Shown here: in pieces, positions 6,526 through 16,400 of the stretch | How positions within the stretch are numbered: the stretch's first letter is position 1 | Layout: every line of letters begins with the position of its first letter | Source: a virus | DNA: 25,101 nt | IMG/VR virus record: IMGVR_UViG_3300027859_000074 | Span: 1-25,101 of that record | Strand: one strand, 5' to 3' | Notes under the pieces: generated by a model | Seen by the model: only the letters and a program-made list of their open reading frames with translations | What the model was told of the DNA's origin: nothing | The model's database searches: none | Translations under genes and position numbers: made by a program

Positions 6526-7530
6526 TTATAACCAACTCTCAGTAGTGCCATCAAATCCAAAGTCATCACCCACCTCAATAGATGCATTATCAGCAGTTGT
6601 AATGGATTTAACTGCAGTTCCCTTAATATGAGATACTGCTGTAGTAGAATCTTGTCCTCTCTTTATTATTAACTGATTGCCCTCTTTTGAAACAACTAGA
6701 ACTTCTTCTCCACCAATATCGAGATATAAGTTCTCAGTAGATGATACTGCAGGTATCTTAGAACCATCATCCACTGTAATATCCGTGTCACCTAATGTGA
6801 TGTTCTCTGATAGATTGGTAAGAACAATACCAGTGTAGTTCTTGATTGCACTTGGAGTAACAGAGTATGTGATATCTCTAGCAGCAGATTTAGCACCACC
6901 AGCAATATATGTAACAGAAGACTTCTTGATGATATCCTTTGTAGCATCGGCAACTGGTCCGAATAGATATGTCTTTGCAGTAAATCTTAGTGTATAAAGA
7001 AGAACTCTTCTCTTATCAAAGTCTCCTTCATAATCATCTTGCATTGTAATATTTTCCAATACAATCGGTATATCTCTCTTTTCTTTTATAGTTTCAACTA
7101 ATTCTACAGTTACATTATATGCAGGTTGGAAATATGGAAGAATCTGTTCTGTAATTTGAAGTGCATCATCATTCACCTTACACATAATACTCAATTCAAA
7201 TTGCATATTATATGGGACTGGCATATATGACTTTTTAACATCACTTCCGTCAGTGGGATCTTTAACAATAAATTGCTGAGTAGTAGTTACCTTTCTTGAT
7301 GGATCATAAGTAAGACCAGTAAACTCAAAAGACATCCTCGGTAGAGTAATGGCAGTAGACTTATTCAAGTCAGGTGATTGCTCTAATCTTGCTAAGAACT
7401 TCTGAGTAGGACCATATGCCAAAGGAACCCTTATCGTCGAATCGGTTTGCTTAACAGTAATGCCGTTAAACAAAGTACCAAACGCAATAATGGTTCTTCT
7501 CAGAATTTCGTTATAAAAATATTCAAACAT
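6526..7530 (-). CDS. gp15: Tail completion / sheath stabiliser gp15
   Basis: A 334-residue protein equivalent to T4 gp15 (272 residues), the hexamer capping the proximal end of the tail tube and sheath where it docks to the neck. Matching stretches include the start (MFEYFYN against T4 MFGYFYN), IRVPLAYG (T4 IRVPITYA), FELSIM then QITEQILPYFQPAYN (T4 YELSIF, QIVEQILPYFQPHFN), and KRDIPIVL (T4 KRDIKIVL). Residues 1-200 carry the conserved core. Residues 238-310 (including IGGEEVLVV, IIKRGQDSTTAVSHIKGTAV) are an extra C-terminal beta module absent from T4 gp15 and shared with two other large proteins here. The ATG at 7530 has an AGGA ribosome-binding site 8 nt upstream and a late-promoter candidate that contains the stop codon of gp14. 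Confidence 0.95.
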   Translation of the reverse strand: MFEYFYNEILRRTIIAFGTLFNGITVKQTDSTIRVPLAYGPTQKFLARLEQSPDLNKSTAITLPRMSFEFTGLTYDPSRKVTTTQQFIVKDPTDGSDVKKSYMPVPYNMQFELSIMCKVNDDALQITEQILPYFQPAYNVTVELVETIKEKRDIPIVLENITMQDDYEGDFDKRRVLLYTLRFTAKTYLFGPVADATKDIIKKSSVTYIAGGAKSAARDITYSVTPSAIKNYTGIVLTNLSENITLGDTDITVDDGSKIPAVSSTENLYLDIGGEEVLVVSKEGNQLIIKRGQDSTTAVSHIKGTAVKSITTADNASIEVGDDFGFDGTTESWL

Positions 7531-7548
7531 TGTTATAGTCCTGGTATA

Positions 7549-7556
7549 TTATTTAG
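7549..7556 (-). promoter_or_regulatory. Candidate late promoter (CTAAATAA) overlapping the gp14 stop codon
   Basis: The minus strand reads ACTCCCTAAATAATA. The TAA stop of gp14 forms the middle of CTAAATA, a C-variant of the T4-type late promoter. The motif ends 19 nt before the gp15 ATG, with an AGGA ribosome-binding site between. The same CTCCCTAAATAATA string recurs in front of gp13. Confidence 0.58.
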
Positions 7557-8986
7557 GGAGTACCAAATGGGTTCTGTTCAGTAAAGTCTAATATCTTATC
7601 TGCTTCTAATTCTATATTAGTATTATCGGCAAATCCATCATCAGTAGGTTCTTCATCTACAATGCGTAATGCATGTGATGCCTTAGATACAGATCCAACT
7701 ATATTTTCTCCAATACTAAATGCACCAGAGATTGAAGATACCTCTAAAATATTTGTTATAGAGTCCCAAGTTCTAACTCTTCCTGTAGCACCACTTACTG
7801 AACCTGTTACGGTTTCATTGAATATGTAATTACCTGAAGAATCTAATGAAGGATTAGATATTGTTATATTTGGTATCTGAGTATAACCAGCACCAGCATT
7901 GGTGATATTAATAGCAGTAATACTACCTCCAGAACTCAAGACTGCGTGTGCTGTAGCAGTAGTTCCAACTCCTGCTGGACCTGCTATCGTAACAGTTGGG
8001 GAGGTTGTAAATCCACCACCACCTGATGTTACAGTGATAACTCCCACTAATCCATTACCAATATATGCAGTTGCTGCTGCACCTGCTCCACCACCTCCAG
8101 TAACTTGTACAAGAGGTGCGACAGTATATCCAGAACCTGGATTAACTAAATCTATGTTTTGAATAGATTTAGCATTTGCATTTACATTTAAATTGCATAC
8201 CTGAATACCACCAATCATCCTTGTAGTGGCAATACCAGTTACTCCACCTGAAGGTGCTGAAGAGAATCCTATAGTAGGACTGTGGAGGTATCCACCGCCC
8301 CTGTCAGTGATTTGTACGAATCTTATACCACCAGTAGATATAATACTTGTTTCTGCTGCTGCAGTCGATCCTGTGCCGACTAGAGTGAATGTTTGAGTTG
8401 GTCCTAAGATAGTTGGAATACCATCCTCTGTAATCCCATCAGCATTATCTCCAGTTAACTCATCATCAATCTCAGCAATGCCAGTATCAATAACTTCATC
8501 TCCATAACGGAAGAGTTCACATCTCAATTCATAAACATATGTTTTTTGAAGTTGATAGAAAGGTTTTTCGTGTTCAACAAACTTAATCTCAAATAATCTA
8601 TCACCTAATGGAAAATAGATTAAATCACCTTCTTTTGGTCTAGTGGATAATTTTACATCTGCCTCATTCTTCATCAAAGGTGAGATATAATCTTCAAATC
8701 TTTCCTTAGAAATAGTAAGAGTTATTTCGTTTGTTGCTTCAATACCAAACTTGGTTAGAAGAACTGGATTCTCTCCATATCCATCAAAAGTATCTACATA
8801 TGCCTCTAAAGGATATGCGTCATCAAATTTAGATTGTACTACTTCCCTTATTATTTTATTTTCTTCAACATATTTTCTGGGCATATAATGTACTTCAACA
8901 CCATACATCCTCAACTGTTCGTTGATTAAATCCTGAACTAAATTCTGTTCAGATCTTGCTCCTTGTTGAAAAAAGGGATTGAGCAC
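7553..8986 (-). CDS. gp14: Neck protein gp14 with a large beta-rich insertion
   Basis: A 477-residue relative of T4 gp14 (256 residues), the neck/connector protein that closes the filled head and links it to the tail. Conserved blocks are MYGVEVHYMPRKYV (T4 MRGVECYYVPREYV), AYVDTFDGY (T4 AYLNSFEGY), RPKEGDLIYFPLGDRLFEI (T4 KEGDLIYFPMDNSLFEI) and PFYQL, all within residues 1-165. The end, FTEQNPFGTP, resembles the T4 ending with SSPFDNDF. Between them, residues about 200-445 are an insertion with four GGxGY-type beta repeats (near 229, 284, 322 and 364) and a TGSVSGATG module near 394. The start is GTG at 8986, which is forced because an in-frame TAG lies three triplets upstream. It begins 4 nt after the gp13 stop, with AGG upstream, so the two neck proteins are probably coupled. 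Confidence 0.94.
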   Translation of the reverse strand: MLNPFFQQGARSEQNLVQDLINEQLRMYGVEVHYMPRKYVEENKIIREVVQSKFDDAYPLEAYVDTFDGYGENPVLLTKFGIEATNEITLTISKERFEDYISPLMKNEADVKLSTRPKEGDLIYFPLGDRLFEIKFVEHEKPFYQLQKTYVYELRCELFRYGDEVIDTGIAEIDDELTGDNADGITEDGIPTILGPTQTFTLVGTGSTAAAETSIISTGGIRFVQITDRGGGYLHSPTIGFSSAPSGGVTGIATTRMIGGIQVCNLNVNANAKSIQNIDLVNPGSGYTVAPLVQVTGGGGAGAAATAYIGNGLVGVITVTSGGGGFTTSPTVTIAGPAGVGTTATAHAVLSSGGSITAINITNAGAGYTQIPNITISNPSLDSSGNYIFNETVTGSVSGATGRVRTWDSITNILEVSSISGAFSIGENIVGSVSKASHALRIVDEEPTDDGFADNTNIELEADKILDFTEQNPFGTP

Positions 8987-8990
8987 TATA

Positions 8991-9833
8991 TTAACCTATC
9001 ATATCTAGAGGTGGAATTTCATAAGTATTGGACATCATTTCTCTGATGACTTCTAAGTCCTTTTCACCATCATCGTAAATTTGTCTTCCATTTAATTCAA
9101 TACCACCTGGTAATTTAACTCCTTGGAATTTAAGCAAATTTTGACCCCACTGTCTCTTCATCAATGCAGTTGCATATTTCTTTAAGAAAGAATCATTCCA
9201 AACTCTTGTATAATCATTTGGATTTAATGCTCTAAAACAATCCATTATTAGGTAATCGCCTGGATTTAATGTTGCCCAGTCGAAGTCAAGGTATAGTCTA
9301 TCCATCCTCTGATTGAACCTTATTTGCTTCTCTGTGGTCAATAGAAAGTCAATGTCAGACAAATAGGTCTTTGTCATTGCATATGTTAATAATTCAGTTG
9401 CACCCCAATAATAAATGTCATTTAAGAACATTTGATATTTAACACTGAACATATTATTTGTTACAGTATTAGAACCATCAAAGTGAAATACTTTAGTTAC
9501 TCCAATAACAGAAGGAGGAACTTGTAAATAATTTTGATTTTCTTGATATTTAAATTCAGTAGTTAATCCAACATTCTTATCTACAATGGTAGTTGTTATT
9601 CCTGTATTACCTGCTTGTCCTGGTCCCTTTCCTCTATCAATATCATCTTGTGTTACTTTATATTTTAAATATACCTGTGCGACACCATCAAAATGCCTTT
9701 CATTAAAATACTGAATTGCATCGTCAATGATGTCCTCTACTTGCTCATCGGCAACATTAATTTCAAGCACTGGAGCTCCCAGTTGCCTTTTGCAATAATC
9801 AGTAAATTCTTGTCTACTTGCTGGTTGTGCCAT
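8991..9833 (-). CDS. gp13: Neck protein gp13
   Basis: A 280-residue protein that I recognise as the gp13 neck (head completion) protein of T4-like cyanophages; T4 gp13 is 309 residues. It forms the connector ring beneath the portal and works with gp14 to make filled heads competent for tail joining. The N-terminus (QEFTDYCKRQLGAPVLEINV, then QVEDIIDDAIQYFNERHFDG) is a helical adaptor-like region seen in its cyanophage relatives. Later segments include YYWGATELLTYAMTKTYLSD, FDWATLNPGDYLIMDCFRALNP and KKYATALMKRQWGQNLLKFQ, typical of helical connector proteins. Placement directly before gp14, gp15 and gp16 matches the T4 order and supports the call. The ATG at 9833 has an AAAGG element 12 nt upstream and a late-promoter candidate 21 nt upstream. 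Confidence 0.92.
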   Translation of the reverse strand: MAQPASRQEFTDYCKRQLGAPVLEINVADEQVEDIIDDAIQYFNERHFDGVAQVYLKYKVTQDDIDRGKGPGQAGNTGITTTIVDKNVGLTTEFKYQENQNYLQVPPSVIGVTKVFHFDGSNTVTNNMFSVKYQMFLNDIYYWGATELLTYAMTKTYLSDIDFLLTTEKQIRFNQRMDRLYLDFDWATLNPGDYLIMDCFRALNPNDYTRVWNDSFLKKYATALMKRQWGQNLLKFQGVKLPGGIELNGRQIYDDGEKDLEVIREMMSNTYEIPPLDMIG

Positions 9834-9853
9834 TTATACACTATACCTTTCTA

Positions 9854-9861
9854 TTATTTAG
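9854..9861 (-). promoter_or_regulatory. Candidate late promoter (CTAAATAA) overlapping an upstream stop codon
   Basis: The minus strand reads GCTCCCTAAATAATA. The TAA stop of the 128-residue gene lies inside the CTAAATA motif. The motif ends about 20 nt before the gp13 ATG, and AAAGG follows as a likely ribosome-binding site. The arrangement repeats the gp14/gp15 junction, including the shared CTCCCTAAATAATA string. Confidence 0.58.
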
Positions 9862-10244
9862 GGAGCAGAAGAAATACCTGGATAAACCAAGATATTTCCA
9901 TTTACTATATTATAAATTGTAGAACCTGAACTAACTAAAACGTTATAAACATATCTTCCTTCTACCAGTGTTCTAGTATCTGTAGAACCCACTGATACTT
10001 CAAAAACACCTCCTGCTGCACTTGTAAATCCAACATTAAAGGTGGTAGCAGGAACGGTGGTTGCACCTATACCTGCACTTTTTTGCATCTGAGATGATGC
10101 AGTATATCCTGTAAAATTATATGGAGAATTGGAGGTATCAACAACATTAAATTTTGCTGTAAAATCTGCACCAGAATAAAGAGTCAAATTAGCAGCATAA
10201 GGAACTCCTGCTGTGGGATCAAATGTTAAATTCTTACTTGACAT
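9858..10244 (-). CDS. Small beta-sandwich virion-type protein, 128 residues
   Basis: A 128-residue protein of mainly predicted beta structure. Segments such as ADFTAKFNVVDTSNSPYNFT, GYTASSQMQKS and GRYVYNVLVSSGSTIYNIVN, followed by NILVYPG, recall Ig-like baseplate upper-protein N-terminal domains (BppU type) in layout; this is a visual resemblance, not a tested match. A strong AAGGAG ribosome-binding site (10255-10260) lies 10 nt before the ATG, within the end of the preceding gene. The start overlaps that gene by 11 nt. I recall similar small proteins before gp13 in cyanomyoviruses. It is probably a virion component at the baseplate or neck, with no assigned function. Confidence 0.87.
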   Translation of the reverse strand: MSSKNLTFDPTAGVPYAANLTLYSGADFTAKFNVVDTSNSPYNFTGYTASSQMQKSAGIGATTVPATTFNVGFTSAAGGVFEVSVGSTDTRTLVEGRYVYNVLVSSGSTIYNIVNGNILVYPGISSAP

Positions 10245-10455
10245 TGTAGACTAACTCCTTAAGTAAAGATTTGATTTCGTTCATTTCATTTTTTAAATTA
10301 GCGAGATCCTCTTCCATATTTGTTACTTTATCGTTTTCTTTTGCTTTTACTTTACGACGTGTCACATATCTTTCATAATCTGAAGCATTAGTGTTAATAA
10401 TAGCATTTGATTTGGGATCTCGTTTGAGATCCGCATTACCTTCTACGTTAATCAT
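10234..10455 (-). CDS. Small coiled-coil protein, 73 residues
   Basis: A 73-residue protein. Residues 1-42 are polar, with conserved-looking DPKSNAIINTNASDYERYVT followed by RRKVKAK. Residues 46-70 (NMEEDLANLKNEMNEIKSLL and onward) form a leucine/isoleucine heptad coiled coil. No transmembrane segment or signal is seen. Its ATG overlaps the TGA stop of the 2470-residue gene as ATGA, a typical coupling arrangement, and its end overlaps the 128-residue gene by 11 nt. Expression is thus tied to the large tail protein. A role as a small assembly or bridging factor for the tail protein is possible but not shown. The family is not identified by name. Confidence 0.87.
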   Translation of the reverse strand: MINVEGNADLKRDPKSNAIINTNASDYERYVTRRKVKAKENDKVTNMEEDLANLKNEMNEIKSLLKELVYNVK

Positions 10456-13400
10456 GCTAATGCCATCACTCTCAATCTTCTTGCACGAGGTACATGTACC
10501 TGTGATGTTGAAGTCATCACGAGTTTAATTCTATAATACCTATATGAAGGTAATTCATCTGCAGTAAATGTATATTCAACATAATCAAGATCTTTAGCAT
10601 CTTGTCCATAACCATTTGATTTTGTAATAAAATCGTCTGTCGAACCATCATTATTTGCAGAGTCAATAACTTCTCCATTCTTGTTCAAGTTTGCATATCC
10701 AGGGAATGGAACAAACACAGGATCAATTCCTGGTTGAGCATTGACTGCATAGAATGCTCTAATGTCTGTATTAACATTAATATGAGCATCTAATATTATC
10801 TTCAAGGAAGATGCAGAATTTTCCAATTCCATTTCTTTGGAGATGTATTGACACGCATTAGGATCATTATCAATAGTCTTTACTTGTGCGTTAGTAGCGT
10901 AACTTGTTACTGGATTATTAATTCTATTAGAAGTTAATATTGCACTAATCCTTTGACCATCAATTACAGGACTCACCCAACTGTTAGTTGTATTGAGTGT
11001 AAACTTCATATTCAAAGACTTATTACCAGGAAGAGTTGTTAACTTATTGTCTGCATTTACTTTTGAAGCAATCAATCTTGGTGTATTTAAGTAATTGCTT
11101 TCATTCGGAACTACAGCATCAAAACCAGTATCAAGGAATGATATTTCATTACCACCCAAACTAGTTCCTGTAACAGTTCTTACATTAGCAGTAATGCTTG
11201 TCTGTGGAAGAGTTACATTAGATACTAGAGGTGTAATAATTTCAAAAGGAACATTTTGAGTTGCAGTTATCTTAGAACCACCAGCAGATTTTGAATTGTT
11301 AAAGAATAGTTGTGGGAATCCAACATCATTACTTCTGTCATCATTTGTATCCTTATATTTCTTGGACATATCCAATTTAACATTGTAGGAATCAAATTTA
11401 ATCTCATCAACTACATCATGCGTAGTATTAAGTCTCCATAAACCAACTCCATCCAATTCATACTTATAAACTGGAGTTCCAACTGGATAATCAACTGAAG
11501 TTGAACCTCTTACAATATTTCCACCAATTGTATTACCTGAAGTATTTGTATACTCGATAATTTCATCACCTATTCTTAGAAGTCCAACGTTAGTAGTTCC
11601 TACACCTACATTCTCATAGTTGGTAAAGATACCAGCATTTTCAACTGATATTGCTGCTGTAGATCCTACAGGATAAGCAGTAGCAAGTTTTGTAGGAATA
11701 GAATCTGATTCTATCTTTGCTAATGTTACTTTATTGTCAGTAGAATACATTCCATGATTCTTATGATTGACATTGATGGTTAATCCATCATTTACAGAAA
11801 CAATAGAACCTATCTGAACATCTCCTCCGTTTGCATTATTCAATACTGTAGTAATACCAGCATTGTTAATGAAACTCAAAGTATTTGCTGAACCTACAAC
11901 AAAGTTGCCTTCAACATTGTCGAGAATTAATTCAGAAGTGCTGCCAATAGATGTAACAGTCATCTTAGCATTTCTTCCTATAGAATTAGCACCAATAGTT
12001 GCTATTCCTACAACATCACCTATTTGATATCCAGTACCACCGTTAGAGATAGTTGCACCAGATGCAACGATTGATCCTCCATTGATAGTAATGTTTGCAG
12101 TTGCATTTCTACCATTACCAGTAAGAGTTACTAAGTTGACTCCAGTAAAGGTTAATTGACCAGATGCTGGAGTATAACCTAAACCTGCATTGGTTATATT
12201 AAGACCACCTGCAGTTCCAGCAGAACCAACATAATCACCAGTTGCCTGAGTTCCACCTTGAACAACAGTATTGCCTAATAAGAAGTCTGTGTCACCAACT
12301 GTTGTACCAAGACCAACTCTGACTTGTCTAGAATTGATTTCTAGAGAATCTGGCATTAGTTGAGCAATTTGTCCGTTTCCTATATCTAATTGTGGGTTAT
12401 AAGTATCAAATGAACCACTTTCTATAAAGTCTGCTCTATAAAGAGTAAACTTAAGGTCTTCCCACTGACTTGGTTCCCATGTAGAAGCATTTTGAGATTT
12501 AAACAAACTTCCAAGTATTGGTTGATTAGAAACAAAGGTTTGATTAGTTACATCATTTTCACCAACTCTGGAAATATAAACACTATATTTTGCTGAATTA
12601 GATAGCATTACCATTGCATATTCTCTACCTGCTTCAAGATAAACAGGTGCATCAAATTGGAAAGTAGTAGACTGAGTAGCATCAGTAGATAATACTACTT
12701 CATCAGGATCTAATGATACCTCTGATAATGGAACTATAGTTTGTGTAGGTACTCCATTCTCCATAGTTCTGATAGAGAATATAACGGGAACACCCATGTC
12801 ATCTTTTGTTCTGAAGAAAACATCACATCTAGTTAAGAATACACCTTCAGGATTATCGATTATAAACGATTGTGCTAATGGGTCACCACCTCTTTGCCAT
12901 TGAGCAGTCAATACATCTTGAGTTGTAACACCTAGAGTTGCAGTTATGCTGTCTTCTGCTGTTACTTCATTAATAGTGACTGTAGCATTTCTAGTCGAAA
13001 TAATATCTTCTCTTACTGTATCAAGACTACCTTGTGCCATGTAATCTTGTTCTGCACTCGTAGTAGCATCTTGAGCATTGCCAGCATCACTTGATAATCT
13101 AAACAAAGATCTACCAGTTGCAAAACTAGGGAAAGTATTATTGTTTGGATTAGGAATAAAGAAAGAACCCAATAAAGAACCTGATAGTGAAGAAATCAAA
13201 CGTACACTACTAATAGTTGCTTGAGCACCACTAGATTGACCTGTAAGAAGCATTCCAGAAGCAACCCACCCATAGAAGTCAGTTTGACTTATATCCGCTA
13301 ATCCAGCAACATCTACGTTCAATAAAGTTGATGAAGATGTATATGTTGTAGGAATTGAACCTGATGTATATGGGTCTTCTGCATAGGTTCTTGAAGGAAC

Positions 13401-16400
13401 ATTAAATGCACCAGTTCTATGATTAGGATTTGCAACCCTAAATTGAATATAAGCAGAAGAACTATTTCTATTTGAACCAGAGTTCATTCTTCCAATTACA
13501 GTTTCTCCAACTTGGAATGCTCCTGATGACATGCTTATTTGCAATAACTTAGGAACACAGAAACGTGATACTTCTCTGCCAGCAAAGAAGGCATATACTC
13601 TAGTTAATGGTTTAATACCTTGAGCAGTAAACTGAACATTCCTTGACCTTACAAAAGTAATAAGTTCTCTACTTACTACTCTATCACCAAGAGAAACATC
13701 ATCTCTGGTTTCTGTTACTAGAACTTCTCTACCAGATCTTTGTCTACGTTGATCTTGTAAAGTTGCTGTGGATTCCCTTCTAAATCTTTGCTGTGTCCTA
13801 CCTAGAGATCTACCCCATGTGCTAACAGATGTTTCTTGTCTAGTATCTCCAGCCCATGTTACTCTCCAAGAATCCCACGCAGTATTAACAAATCCAATCT
13901 GAGGGTCTCTTCCTAAAATTTGACGTGCTCTTGCTACTTGTGATGAGAAATTACCTTCTACGATTGTTCTTGCTTGTATTCTGACAGTATCTGTCCAAGT
14001 ATCTGATTGTGGTGTTAATGATAAAATGCCATTCCAGAAAGGAACAATAAATGGTGTTACACTAACTGACCTAGTTGCAAATTCTTGCTTAAACCATTCA
14101 ACTTCAGCATAATCTAGAGTGACGATACCATTATTACGTCTAACATTAACTCCTTCAATTTGAGCAGTAGTAGGATCTTGTGTTGCATCAACATTAACTA
14201 CAGGACCAAACATAAGGTCAACTGAAGTTGTATAATGGCTTGGTCTCAATTCCTTGTTCTTTGTATCAATACTGTTCTTGATAAAACGCTCATCTTGAGA
14301 CAAGAAGTTCTCAAAATTATCAACAAAGAATCCAGACTTAAATCTGTTCAATCCATTTGCATCAGAAACAAAGAAGTTTTGAGTATTTGTTTCTAATAAA
14401 GATAATGCAGTATAATATTCTAAATTACTAATTCTTTGTTCCAATCTTCTAATATCACTCATTGTATAACGAATGTATTCTAGAGAAGTAATTGAAACAT
14501 CATCATCAATATTGCAAAGATATGGTGCAAGACTGATAGTAGCAAGTTCTATAGAATCATCAACTTTCGCTGGTTTTTGTGGTTGTGGTGAAGGTAATCC
14601 TGTTACTAATTGTACCCTTCCACTCTTAGTCAAACAAACAACATCTACTCTACCCACATAATGAGAGAATGTAGTTAAAATATTCTCATCAGATGCTAAA
14701 ATACTATTTGAAGAATTACCAGAAGAATCAAAATTCCTTCCTTTGAATTCTAATGGAGATCTAGAACCTTCAGTAACAGTATATTCATTAACTCTTGGTC
14801 TAATATCAATTACATCACTATTTTTGATATTTTCATAATATGGTATTTCATTGCAATAATCAAAGGACTCATATGAATCTATAGTTGTTATGTCACCAGT
14901 ATCATTGGTATCATAATAGGCACTTAAGAAATAAATTTTAATTTGCTTAGAAGGTGCTTTTACATCCTCATTCTTAGTAATAAATCCCTGATTGTATTGA
15001 GTAGTTTCTTGTCCAGTAGAGAAACTATAATTATCTGTTATGTCAAAACTAGATTCGACTATAGTTGTTATAATTGCCGATACATTTGATTCAGAAGAAG
15101 AAATACTCTCTCCTTCTGTAAATTGACCATCATTTTTATAGATAAACTCAATTTGAGATGGTGTAACAATACTTGCTACAATAGCAACTGCACCACTGGT
15201 TTGTCCCGTAATTTTTTCACCTACAACATATTCTGCAGTAGTATTTGATGGACTTGTAATAGTGTTAAGAGTTGCTTTTGGTGCTGCTGGTGCATTAGTA
15301 TCCCCAGACTCAAATACAGCATGTAGATCAATTACATCAGGAGTATTGAGAGAAATAACCTCATCTTCTACTCTTGTACCAAAAGGATAATTGCCATGAG
15401 TTAGACCATTATTTAATGTTGTTGTTCCTATACCAGAACCAACAAGAATAGACTTATCAACAACAATAGAATTAACTCTATTTCTTATTTTAGTTTTTGA
15501 TGTTGGTTTTACTTTTGTTAATGTGGTTATAAGAGTTGCATTAGTTGTATCAGAACCCAAATTACCAATTTGTAAGGTTTTGCCACCATTAGTAAAGATA
15601 AACTTATCTGCACTTAATGTTTCGGTTGCCCCATCAGTTCTCTGTAAGGAATATCTTTCTTCATCGAATGGTAAGTATGACTCATTATCACCAGCATTTA
15701 CTAAACTAGTTTTATTACCTGAGATACTAACATTATATGTTTTTCTAATTGTAATCGATGCATTTGTTAAATCAACATCTGATATGTACTGATTAGGAAG
15801 TTCAGTAAACAAACTATTGTCAGATGAACTTTGCAACTCTGTAGTTAAGACTTTAAAGTCAGTTACCTCTCTAACAGAAGTTGGCAAACTTCCATTTACT
15901 ATACCATCAACATCAGCAACGTTTGTGATTGTTATGGTGTTTGTACCAATTGCAGTAACCTTACCATAAGTAGGATCATTTGATTTAGCAGAATTGCTAA
16001 ATTGAACGAGATTATTTACTTTTACTAAAGTACCAGGAAATCTTTCATTAGGACTTGTAACTGTACTGAATCCACCAGAGGAAGCACTAATAGTAGCAAT
16101 ACCAATATTAGATGAAGTTGATTGAATTACATCAGCATTAAAGATAGATGATAATCCAACAGTACCTGAATATGGTGTAGCACCAACATCTCTGGTACTA
16201 AATATGGATTTTACGTCTTCAATACCATGAGCAGTTACTGCTATTGCAATCTTCCCACTTAAGATACCATTGACAATTATTGGTTCATTTTTAATAAAAT
16301 CACCCGAAGTTTCATATACTTCTAAACTAGCATTATCTGTGATAGGATTAAATAAGAATCCTGTTGCACCACTATTAGCACCTTTTATGTGAGTTGGTGT

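Noticed and set aside
6523-6530. TATAAATT as a late promoter for gp16
   Set aside because: The motif runs directly into the gp16 ATG, leaving no room for a leader or ribosome-binding site, and it differs from the consensus at the last base.
9831-9838. TATAAATG overlapping the gp13 start codon as a promoter
   Set aside because: It overlaps the start codon itself, and the CTAAATA candidate 21 nt upstream has the spacing shared by the other sites.
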